This document shows positions 27,901-37,300 of a stretch of 44,124 nt of DNA, piece after piece. Below the pieces are notes generated by a model, which had not been told where the DNA came from, did no database searches, and saw only the letters and a program-made list of their open reading frames with translations. Positions within the stretch are counted from its first letter, which is position 1. The number at the start of each line of letters is the position of its first letter. The translations under genes and the position numbers were made by a program. This stretch comes from Candidatus Aminicenantota bacterium. GTDB lineage: Bacteria; Acidobacteriota; Aminicenantia; UBA2199. Location: positions 4,395,806 through 4,439,929 of the forward strand of contig CP070627.1 in assembly GCA_020355945.1 (NCBI GenBank), given 5' to 3'.

Positions 27901-30287
27901 AGCATAGACAGGTAAATAACTGTATCAATTGGATGCAGGAAAAGTTTCAATTAACCGGCAAGGATGTGATTTTACAGCGCACCAATTTAACTTTTGACCC
28001 GTCGGTATGGGAAATTTTCTGGCCCCTGGGAGTAGGCGGCAGCACCCGGGTAATCAGTAGTCATCAAAGCAAAGATGCTGAATTTTTAATCCGCTTGATA
28101 TCCGGGGATTCAGACCTGACCATGATGTATTGCCCGGCCACTTTGGTCAACGCCATGGTCTCCCTTTTGGAAGCTAAGCAGGAGAAACCGGTACTCAAAC
28201 TTCCCTGGCTTATTATTGGTGCGGAACCTATTAGTATTGAGGTAGTTAAAACCCTTTATTCGTATTACGAAGGACAGGTCGTCAATACCTATGGCCCCAC
28301 CGAATGTACCATCAATAATACTTATAGTGATCTTAATCCCCGGGACAAAGGTGATATTGTTCCCATAGGCAAACCCGTGAATAACAACCAAATCTACATC
28401 CTGTCTCCTGATATGCAGTTAATGCCGGTGAATATACCCGGGGAGATTCATATTGCCGGTGACAGTGTGGCCCGGGGATATGTCAACAACCCGACAGAAA
28501 CCAATGAGAATTTTATTGCCAATCCCTTTGGGCAGGGTATAATATACAAAAGTGGAGATATGGGCCGTTGGTTGGAAGATGGTAATATCGAAATCTTGGG
28601 TAGACGGGATGAACAGGTTAAAATAAGGGGATATCGTATTGAAACCGGGGAAATAAATGCGGCCCTCTCCAGGCATCCTGCTGTCAAGGAATGTACTGTG
28701 GTAATGAAAGACAAAAAAAGCCAGACCACTAAAGAGAGCAAATCCTGTAAAAGCTGTGGTATTACTCCAGGTTACCCGGGAATCACCATCCAGGAGGATC
28801 AGTGCAATATTTGTCAAAATCTGGGAAATTATAAAGAGGGCATCGCGGCTTATTTCAAAACATTGGCCCACCTGGAACAATCCATCCGGGAAGCCAATAA
28901 AGAGAAAAAGGCAGCATACGATTGTTTACTCTTATATGCCGGTGGCAGGGGGGCGGCTTATGCGTTGTATCGATTGACAGATATGGGGTTCCGTGTCCTG
29001 GCTGTCACCTATCATAATGGCTACTTTAGTAAGAAAGACCTGGAAAATATCAAGAAAATTACCGGTTCCCTGGGGGTGGATCATAAAGTATTGACACACC
29101 CCAATACGGGTCTCATTTTGAAAGAGAGCTTGAAAACAGCCCACACCGTATGCAGGGGATGTTTTCATACCTCTTCTGCCCTGGCAGCGGAATATGCCTA
29201 TAAAAATGATATCAATGTGGTAGTGGGAGCCACCTTATCCCGCGGTCAGATCATTGAAAATAAGTTATTCATGTTTTTGCAGCAAGGCATCACCCAGGTG
29301 AACCGGTTGGAGGAGGAAATTGCCAAACTACAGGTCCAGGCGATGGAAATGGATAAAAATATGTTCGATTATATTGATATTGATGTGGTAGCCAGCGGAG
29401 CAGCCGCCAAAAAGTTGAAAGTCCTGGATTTTTACCGTTATTGCGATATCACCAATAGTGAAATGATTGCTTATTTGAATCAACGGAACCTTTATTGGCA
29501 GAGTCGAAAGAATTACGCCATTTACTCCACCAATTGTCCCATCAAACAAATCGGAGACTATGGGCATCTTCAAGCCCGGGGATTTCATTTTTACGGCAGC
29601 GCCACCAGTTGGGAAAAGAGGTTGAACCATCTAACATTAGAAAATGTAAAGGAAGATTTAAATTGCAGGGTTACGGAAAGAGGTTTTGAACGCTTCTCAC
29701 AGCGAATTGGTTACCACCGGGAGAAGAAACCCGGTAAAGACGAAAAATACTTATGTTCCTATTACGTTTCGGATGAAACCCTGACGATTTCGGAGTTAAG
29801 AGAATTTCTCACCGGGGAATTGCCGGGATATATGATACCGTCACATTTTGTCTGGTTAGAAAAAATACCGCTGCTTTCCAACGGGAAAATTGATAAACGG
29901 GCGCTTCCCGAACCGGATCGTTCTCGCAACAAATTAAGTGCCACCTATGTGGCACCCGGTTCTGATATGGAAAAACTCATTGCTGATATCTGGAAAGAGG
30001 TACTGGAAATTGATATGACAGGGGTGCATGATAATTTTTTTGATCTTGGCGGGACCTCCATGCACATTATCCAGGTGAGCAGTAAATTGAGAGATGCGGT
30101 AGGTAAAGATATACCCCTGGTGTCCATGTTTACTTATCCCACGGTTCATTCCCTGGCGCATTTCATCGGTGAAGAGGGAGTTGAAGAGAGCCCCGGCAAA
30201 AAAAAGGAAAACCAGGTTCAAAAATTGGATAAAGCCAAAAACAAGCTGAAGCGAACAATCAATCGGGCCAGGGGAAGTGGAGTTTAA
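24948..30287 (+). CDS. NRPS half-C-A-T with A domain interrupted by radical SAM-B12 and PP-loop domains
   Basis: 1779 residues from ATG 24948. Order: half C domain without HHxxxDG, about 15-250; A domain N-part with A1-A2 (ILKAGAAYLPIDS), about 275-380; radical SAM, about 425-735, with Cys451/455/458 in TRGCPYECLYC, FIDDSFNLDR, INLSLETASP and MHGFPSETEEE; B12-binding-like domain, about 763-931 (ITGGPYAS, VLGEGEHTLGEL, GIKGIAYAK); A continues with A3 YTSGSTGKPKG, A4, A5 YGPTECT, A7 KSGDMGRW and A8 VKIRGYRIETGEI to about 1236; PP-loop-like insert, about 1264-1597; A9-A10 (ELPGYMIPSHF, NGKIDKRAL) to 1656; T, about 1668-1741 (LGGTSM). All A core motifs are present. The pocket reads D-P-W-Y-I-G-T-I-N-K, unassigned. 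The tail is basic, unlike the other synthetases. It probably activates, loads and chemically alters one residue. A one-protein fusion is certain, because a single frame spans it all; the chemistry is inferred. Confidence 0.93.
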   Translation: MEGQPDGAKIAVAAGKYKKERDYWQKKLSGQLQKTSFPYDYKRISHQGYNKETVSFQLTPAVVSRLIQTSKNFDPRIHMMLVTGLLVLVNKYTGNTDIVVGAPIYRQEREGRFTNTLLPLRNQVRSGMTFKELLLEVKETIVEALDHQRYPLERLLDKLDLPDPRLDGDFPLFDIAILLENIHDRTFISHITLNLIFTFVRKNGTIEGVMEFNSLVYKKAAVERIISHFSQLMENALNDVNAPLREIEILTEEERGQLLLDFNDTTREYGEDRCIHECFAGQVVKTPATIAVSGVEGASAMTYEELNQRSNQLARILRRQGVRAQSVVGVMMEPSNQRIVVLIAILKAGAAYLPIDSQVPPERVLYMLGDSGARALVTDGTIGKDIAFTALQGLETDHGVSVELTALRPPIKDFDRMLMPDRSLVDLRNYKNKIGMASITNCMSLQTTRGCPYECLYCHKIWSKKHVHRSAENIYNEIEYHYKRGVNNFAFIDDSFNLDRNNSMRLFELLIKSKLKVQLFFPNGVRGDIMTPEYIDAMVESGTRGINLSLETASPRLQKLLKKNLDLDKFKKVMDYIAEKHPGIILEMATMHGFPSETEEEAMMTLDFIKSIKWLHFPYIHILKIFPNTEMEQFALEQGVSKRDIMNSKDRAFHELPETLPFPKGFTRKYQSNFLNEYFLDKERLKQVLPVQMKILSEAALAQKYNAYLPVEIKGIRDVIDFIGIEDMDISYGASGELAEREEPGGSIFDMKPPERKPKPHAKKILFLDLSQHFSSHHMLYNVAEQPLGEIYLLNYLNQRFGDKIHGRIYKSGNDFDSFAELKSLLEEYQPDLIGLRTLTFFKEFFHETVSLIRQWGVEVPIITGGPYASSDYDTILKDKNIALAVLGEGEHTLGELIAVMLENDFKLPEPGVLQGIKGIAYAKKSGTGIFRQDHLRTVIHLDQTWKEMDREDGQDLENVNDNAHLAYVMYTSGSTGKPKGVMVEHRQVNNCINWMQEKFQLTGKDVILQRTNLTFDPSVWEIFWPLGVGGSTRVISSHQSKDAEFLIRLISGDSDLTMMYCPATLVNAMVSLLEAKQEKPVLKLPWLIIGAEPISIEVVKTLYSYYEGQVVNTYGPTECTINNTYSDLNPRDKGDIVPIGKPVNNNQIYILSPDMQLMPVNIPGEIHIAGDSVARGYVNNPTETNENFIANPFGQGIIYKSGDMGRWLEDGNIEILGRRDEQVKIRGYRIETGEINAALSRHPAVKECTVVMKDKKSQTTKESKSCKSCGITPGYPGITIQEDQCNICQNLGNYKEGIAAYFKTLAHLEQSIREANKEKKAAYDCLLLYAGGRGAAYALYRLTDMGFRVLAVTYHNGYFSKKDLENIKKITGSLGVDHKVLTHPNTGLILKESLKTAHTVCRGCFHTSSALAAEYAYKNDINVVVGATLSRGQIIENKLFMFLQQGITQVNRLEEEIAKLQVQAMEMDKNMFDYIDIDVVASGAAAKKLKVLDFYRYCDITNSEMIAYLNQRNLYWQSRKNYAIYSTNCPIKQIGDYGHLQARGFHFYGSATSWEKRLNHLTLENVKEDLNCRVTERGFERFSQRIGYHREKKPGKDEKYLCSYYVSDETLTISELREFLTGELPGYMIPSHFVWLEKIPLLSNGKIDKRALPEPDRSRNKLSATYVAPGSDMEKLIADIWKEVLEIDMTGVHDNFFDLGGTSMHIIQVSSKLRDAVGKDIPLVSMFTYPTVHSLAHFIGEEGVEESPGKKKENQVQKLDKAKNKLKRTINRARGSGV

Positions 30288-30305
30288 AGAGTAATCAGGT
30301 GAAAT

Positions 30306-31010
30306 ATGTATAAGACAAGCATTTACAAAAAAGCCGCACCAGGAAATTTTGATTGGGAGACTTTTTTTTCCCCGGAAACCCCGGAGGAAATTTTTAAAGA
30401 ACTGGATATACAGCAAATGATGCTCAAACTGCGGGAGCATTTAAAGGAGAATAAGTTTCGGTTGGCATTTGCCTTGAACCGGGTAATGACACGTTTATTC
30501 GAGGTAAGCACACCCCATAGCCCCAGGGTCCTGGAATTGGGTGCCGCCACCGGGTTTTTAACCCGCTGGCTGCTGCGCCAATACGGGGGAACCGGCACAT
30601 TGGTGGACAGCAGTAATGCCTCCTATCAAGCCTATACCCGAATGGAGGATGATGTAAAAGAAAATATCACCTATCTCAATGTTGATCTTTTTGCATTGGA
30701 ATTAAAGGAACGCTTTGACCTGGTGTGCAGTTTCGGACTGATTGAACATTTTAAAGATAAAGCACCAGTACTGGAGGTTCACAAAAAAATGGCAGCCCCA
30801 ACCGGCATCATTGTTATACTTGTCCCGTTAGATACCCCCTTAACCCGGGTATTCCTGGAATTACACCCCGAATTAAACCTGGGCTACCGGGAACTTTTGA
30901 CAGAAAAAGAATTTAAAGGAATTTTAAAGCAGCACCATCTCCAGGTACTGCGCACACAAATCAGTAAGGGCTATGTTTATGACTTTATCGGCGCCCTATG
31001 CCGCGGCTAA
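30306..31010 (+). CDS. Class I SAM-dependent methyltransferase
   Basis: A 234-residue protein starting 18 bp after the previous stop. Motif I is VLELGAATG (residue about 75), followed by the acidic end of strand 2 (GTLVDSS), motif II-like FDLVCSFGLIEHF and a post-II strand (GIIVILVPL). It therefore binds S-adenosylmethionine with a Rossmann fold; O-, N- or C-methylation cannot be told apart. It is located directly between the radical SAM-NRPS and a free ACP and so probably tailors the same intermediate or an ACP-bound extender. It lacks the [DE][FY][DE]F tail. The ribosome site (CAGGTG) is weak, consistent with coupling to the gene before. Confidence 0.85.
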   Translation: MYKTSIYKKAAPGNFDWETFFSPETPEEIFKELDIQQMMLKLREHLKENKFRLAFALNRVMTRLFEVSTPHSPRVLELGAATGFLTRWLLRQYGGTGTLVDSSNASYQAYTRMEDDVKENITYLNVDLFALELKERFDLVCSFGLIEHFKDKAPVLEVHKKMAAPTGIIVILVPLDTPLTRVFLELHPELNLGYRELLTEKEFKGILKQHHLQVLRTQISKGYVYDFIGALCRG

Positions 31011-31081
31011 ACCGGGCACTTAAAAGATATTGGAACTTCATTGCCATTAAATAAATCAAGGAAAACGCAAAGGAGTTTACC

Positions 31082-31345
31082 ATGGAAATTCGAGAAAAAA
31101 TAAGGGAATTCATTGTAGGTAACCTGAATGATGTCGAAGAATTGGCCATCTTCAATGACGATGAAAATATTTTTGAAATGGGACTGGTCAATTCGCTGTT
31201 TGCCATGAAATTACTTAATTATGTGGAAAGTGAATTTCATGTTGAAGTGACATATGATGACATGGAAATTGAAAATTTCAGCACCGTAAGCAATATCACG
31301 AAATTTATCCGGCAGAAAGAAGAAGTGTCAAACGGTCAAGATTAA
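31082..31345 (+). CDS. Free-standing acyl carrier protein, FkbJ-like
   Basis: An 87-residue protein with AAAGGAG before ATG. The carrier motif is FEMGLVNSLFAMKLLNYVE: the phosphopantetheine Ser follows Asn instead of the usual Asp. GxVNSLFAM is the hallmark of ACPs that carry glycerate-derived extenders, such as methoxymalonyl-ACP (FkbJ type). The acidic four-helix pattern is complete (EIREKIREFIVGNL... TKFIRQKEE). Neighbours are a methyltransferase and the only AT-bearing PKS, which suits a role in extender supply. However, FkbH, FkbI and FkbK relatives are not in the window. It may instead present the substrate to a trans-acting enzyme. The ACP call is firm; the substrate is not. Confidence 0.88.
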   Translation: MEIREKIREFIVGNLNDVEELAIFNDDENIFEMGLVNSLFAMKLLNYVESEFHVEVTYDDMEIENFSTVSNITKFIRQKEEVSNGQD

Positions 31346-31360
31346 GAGGAGGTACGGCAA

Positions 31361-34300
31361 ATGCCTGAGAATAGTGCAAGCGAAGAAGCAAATGGCTGGG
31401 AAATAGCAGTAATTGGAATGGCTGGCCGCTTCCCAGGCGCAAGAAATCTTGAAGAATTCTGGGAAAACTTGAAAAATGGAATGGAGTCACTTTCATTTTT
31501 TTCAGATGAAGAATTGCTGGAGACGGGAATTTCTGAAGAGTTGCTGGGAAATCCTCATTATGTTAAAGTTAAAGGAACGATAGCGGGGATAGAATGTTTT
31601 GATTCCTATTTTTTTGGTTATACCCCGGCGGAAGCGGAGATAATGGACCCGCAGCTGCGGGTATGTCATGAATGCGCCTGGGCAGCGCTGGAGGATGCGG
31701 GATATAACCCTGACAATTATGATGGTGGAATCGGTTTTTATGCCGGGGCTTCCCCCAATCTTGCCTGGGAAGTGGTGGCACTGGTCTTGGGCATGACCGG
31801 GCAAGAGGTCAACTTTAGTAAAGAGCAATTGTTCAATAAAGATTATTTAAGTCTGCAAATCTGTTATAATTTGAATTTAAAGGGGCCGGGAATAACACTC
31901 AACACCACCTGCTCCACCTCGCTGGTGGCCATTGACATGGCGTGTAAAGCTTTACTGACGGGTCAATGTGATATGGCGCTGGCAGGCGGCATCAGTATCA
32001 TGCTGCCCTCCCACCGGGGGTATATTTACCAGGAGGGGATGGTGCATTCCCGGGATGGACATATCCGGGCATTTGACCTCTCCGCCAACGGCACCAATGG
32101 CGGGGACGGCGTAGGAATAGTGGTTTTGAAACCATTGGATGAGGCAATTAACCATGGAGACCATATTTATGCGGTTATCAAAAGCACTGCCATCAATAAC
32201 GACGGCAGGAGAAAAGTCGGTTTCACCGCCCCCAGTGTCGAGGGACAGGCAGAAGTGATCCGAACCGCCCTGCACCTGGCAGAAGTAGAGCCGGAAACCA
32301 TCGGGTATATCGAATCCCATGGAACCGGGACCCCCATTGGCGACCCCATCGAGATCGAAGCATTAACCCGGGCATTTGACACGGGAAAAAAGCAGTTTTG
32401 TAAAATCGGGTCGGTCAAAACCAATGTGGGGCACCTGGATTCGGCCGCAGGCATAGCCAGTTTTATCAAAACAGTCCTGGTACTCATACATAAACAAATC
32501 CCACCCAGTCTGAATTTTAAAACTCCCAACCCCAGGATTAACTTTGATAACACCCCCTTTTCCGTTAACACCCGATTATGGGAATGGAAACAAAATGGAC
32601 ATCCGCGGCGGGCAGGGGTGAGTTCCTTTGGCATTGGCGGGACTAATGCCCATATTATCCTTGAAGAAGCACCTATTTCGCAAAGCGCAGAGCGCAAGGC
32701 GCACAGCGCAGGACGGGAATATCAATTAATTTTATTATCGGCCGGAAGTCCATCAGCCCTTGAGCAAATGACCGGAAACCTGGCAAACCATTTTAGAGAA
32801 AATACCCGCATCCATCTTGCCGACGCAGCCTATACATTACAAAAAGGAAGGAAGGGCTTAAAGCACCGCAGGATATTGGTATGTTCCCATGCAAATGAAG
32901 CGGCGGCAACCCTGTCCCAGCCGGATTCGGAGTTGGTTCATTCTTCTGTGCTGCAGAAGAGCAAACCGCCGGTGATATTTATGTTTTCCGGCCAGGGTTC
33001 CCAGTATGTGAATATGGGGCTGGACCTTTACCTCCAGGAACCGGGATTTAGACAGGAAATGGATAACTGTTTCCATATACTGCGGCCAATGGTGAATTAC
33101 AGCCTTAAAGATATTCTTTATCCCCGGGAAGGCCCAACACCTGTTTCTCCCAGGCAGAACAGCGCCATGTTTCAACAAGATGTGGTCCAGCCGTTGATGT
33201 TTATTTTTGAATATGCCCTGGCCCGGTTATTAATGAAATGGGGCATCAAGCCCCACGCCATGATCGGTTACAGCATTGGTGAATATGTATCGGCTTGTTT
33301 ATCCGGTGTTTTTACCCTCGAGGCTGCCCTCCGGCTGGTAAGTTTCCGGGGGAAGTTGATGCACAGCATAGCTGGAGGCCGGATGCTCAGTGTGCCCTTA
33401 ACGGAGCAGCAGTTAAAACCACTGCTGCAGGAACACCATGAGGTATCGATTGCTGTTATCAATGGACCTTCCTGTATTGTTTCCGGTCCCGCTGCCGCCA
33501 TGGATGCCCTGGAAGATCAGTTAAAGCGGGAGAAATGTCTTTTTATGCGGTTAAACATCTCCCATGCCGGTCATTCAAAGATGATGGACCCCATGCTGGC
33601 GGACTTTGAAACAAAAATCCGGCAATTCAAGCTCAATCCCCCGGAAATCCCCTATATATCTACGGTAACCGGGAAATGGATCACGGTTGAAGATGCCACC
33701 AATCCTCGCTATTGGACCAGGCAATTGAAGGAGCCGGTGCGATTCTCCGCTGGACTGGAAGAATTGTTAAAACAGGAGACGGCTGTTTTTTTGGAAATCG
33801 GACCTGCCGGTGATTTAAGCGCCACCTTAAGGCAGCATCCGGCCAAAACAGTGCAGCAGCGGGTTGTCAGTACCATCCGCTATCCCCAGCAAAAGACAGC
33901 GGACACCTATTATTTTTTAAACAAAATCGGACGCTTGTGGCTGTACGGCCAGGAGATTGATTGGGACCAACTTTACAGCGGAAAAAAGAGGAAGCGTATC
34001 CCGTTGCCCACCTACCCTTTTGAAAAACACGCTTATCCCGTGGATGTCTCCATGCTGGAAGACCTTAAGAAAGGCAAAATCCAAATGTCCCAACAACCGG
34101 GAGGCAAGAAAGCAGATATCGCCGAATGGTTTTACCTGCCAGCCTGGAAAGGGTCACCCCTTCCCCTCTATCCGTGTGAGACCGTCCCTGGTGATAATAA
34201 CTGGCTGGTGCTGTTGGATGAACAGGGCGTCGGTCTGGCACTGCTGGAACGATTAAAGCAGGCTGCCCAGGATGTTGTCATCGTAAAAAAGGGAACAGGA

Positions 34301-37300
34301 TTTTCAACCGTGGGCCCCCGGGAATATACCCTAAATGTGGGGCAAGAGAGCGATTATGTGAAACTCTTTAATGAACTGCACTCATTGAAGCGAATACCCA
34401 ATCGGATCGTTCATCTGTGGAGCATTGGTGACAGGGATGAAACGGGTTCCAGGGAGGAGTGGTTGGAAAAATGCCAGGAATACGGATTTTATAGTTTACT
34501 ATATTTAGCCCGCTCATTGGGTGGGCATCCCAAAGGTAATGATATTGACCTGGTGGTGGTTTCCAACAATATGCAAGGAATATCCGCCGGGGAATTGGTA
34601 TACCCGGAAAAATCAACTTTATTGGGGGTGCTCAGGGTCATTGCCCATGAATATCCGGGGATAAACTGCCGGTCAGTGGACTTTGACGGACAAATTTTTG
34701 TGCAAGAAAGAAAAAAACAAAGCCAGGAGCAGTTGTGGTCGGAGTTATTGGCCGGCCCCCCGGATTTGATGGCGGCCTACCGGGGACAGAATCGCCTGGT
34801 ACGGGAAGTAGAACCCCTCCCACTGCCCGCACTCGAACGCACGCCTCCCCGGTTAAGGGAGAAAGGCGTGTATCTTATTACCGGGGGTCTTGGGGGTATT
34901 GGCCTGGTACTGGCGGAATTCTTAGCTTCCCGTCTGCAAGCCAGGCTCATCTTAACCGGGAGGTCCCCTTTCCCGGCCGCGGCGGAGTGGGAACAATACC
35001 TGGAAAACCAGGGAGCCCACACTCCCACCGGTGCCAAAATCAGTAAATTAATGACAATCCGAAAGATGGGAGGCCAGGTGGCGGTGTATGAAGCGGATGT
35101 GACCGATGAAACAAGGATGCGGGAAGTTGTCGATGAAGCCGGCCAGCACTTTGGTCCCATCAATGGTGTTATACATGCGGCAGGAATCGCGGACGGCGCA
35201 GTCATCCACCGCCTGGAAAAAGAAACCATAAACCGAGTCTTTGCCCCGAAAGTGAAGGGCACATTGGTACTGGATAAGATTTTCAAAGACAGCCCCCTGG
35301 ATTTTTTCCTGCTCTGTTCCTCCCTCGGGGCACTGCTGGGAGGAATGGGTGAAACCGCTTACAGTGCGGCCAATTTATTTCTTGACACCTATGCCCGGAC
35401 AAGAACCGCCTCCTTTACCTTGAGTGTCAATTGGGATGCCTGGCAGGAGGTAGGGGGAGCGGTCCGGGTCATCGATCGATTAGTGGGGACCCTGGAGGGC
35501 AACCTATCTCCACCCCGGTCCAGGCCAGTGAGTCATCCCCTGTTCCGGGAATGTATATCCAACGGGAATAAGCAGCAAATTTATGTGAGCCGTTTGAGTC
35601 CCGGCACCCATTGGGTGTTGGATGAGCACCGTATCAAGGGCCATGCCACACTCCCCGGCACCGCCTACCTGGAAATGGCACGCGCTGCACTGGAAAACCA
35701 TGCCCGGCAAACCAATGACCCCCGCACCGGCTCCATGGAGTTAAGCGACGTCTATTTCTACAGTCCATTGATGGTACAAGAGGGCCAGGAAAAAGAAGTG
35801 AGAACGGTTTTAACCAAAAATGCCCGTGCATACAAATTCATGATCATCAGCCAAAAGAACCCCGGTACGGATCAATGGGAACGGCACGCCGAAGGTGAAA
35901 TACAGTGGCTCAATGACTCTGCACCAATTAAGCATGATATAAAATCAATCCGGCAGGGTTTCACCATGGAATCCGTCCTTGTAAACGAGGGGACCTGTCC
36001 GGGAGAAAGTGCAGCCACCTTTGGTCCCAGGTGGCAAAACATGATGAAACAGCAGCGGCTCAATGATAATCAAGCCTTAACTACCCTGGAACTGGCAGGG
36101 GAATTCGTCCCCGACACAAAACAATATGGTCTGCACCCGGCATTATTGGACTGCGCGATAGGAATACCCGACAGCGTGACAGGGGCCTACCTGCCCTTCT
36201 CTTACAAAAAAGTAAAAATAAACGGCCCCCTGCCGCCAAAGATAGTGAGCCATATGAGATATGTAGATCACCAAAGCTCCCGCAGGGATCAATTTTTGTG
36301 TTTTGATATCACCGTTATGGATGAACAGGGTATACCATTGGTAGACCTGCAGGAATATACGCTGTTGGCCGTTGATGAAGAAAAAAACCATGAAAAATCC
36401 GAAGATTTTTCTCTTGCTGAACTGGGACTGCACAACCCGGCTGCCGCAAAACCCGGGAAAATCCAAACGGACCTTCTTAAAGACGGAATTTTACCATCGG
36501 AAGGTTGTGAAGTTTTTTTCCGCCTGCTGGGTTATAATCTGCCGCCTAATATAATCATATCCACCAGGGATTTAAAGGCCCTCATCCGCCAGCATGATAA
36601 TTCCCGGGTTTCAGCCCCAGAGGAGATATTGTCGGGAATCTCCTCGCCGGCAGCGTCCCACCCCCGGCCGGAATTGAACACCGCCTATGTGGCTGCCTGG
36701 ACTCCACTGGAAAAGAAAATCACCGGTATCTGGACAAGAATCTTAGGATATGAAACCATTGGTCTTCATGATGATTTCATTGAATTGGGTGGAAACTCAG
36801 TAAAAGCAGTGGTCATGATATCGGCCATTCATAAAGAATTGAACGTTAGGCTGGGAGTCCCGGAAATTTTCAGCAGACCCACCATCAAAGAACTTTCTGG
36901 ATTTATCAGGGATGCCCAAAAAAGCCCTTATTCATCAATAGAACCTGTGGAAAAGAAGGATTATTATAAAACCTCTTCAGCCCAGAAGCGATTGTATTTC
37001 TTGCAGCAGATGAACGTAAAAAGTACCAGTTACAACTTGCCACGAGTAATGGTAATAGAGGGCGACCTTGACAGGAACCGGTTAGAGACCACCTTCAAGA
37101 AATTGATCAAACGCCATGAGTCTTTGCGGACCTCCTTTGAAACCATAGAAGGAAAACCTGGGCAGCGGATCCATGAAGAGGTGGAATTTAAAATCGACTA
37201 TTATGATTTTCAGGTGATATGTGCAAGTGACAGGTGCAGCTGGGAAGAGGTGCCCCATGGACAAATTCCAAATTCCAAATTCCAAATTCCAAACAAAACA

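Noticed and set aside
26090..29740. Assembly chimera joining NRPS, radical SAM and PP-loop genes
   Set aside because: A single frame continues across all four junctions without stops or frameshifts, the A-domain core motifs resume exactly where they left off, and the second insert is a paralogue of a neighbouring gene. Read-level proof is still not available here.
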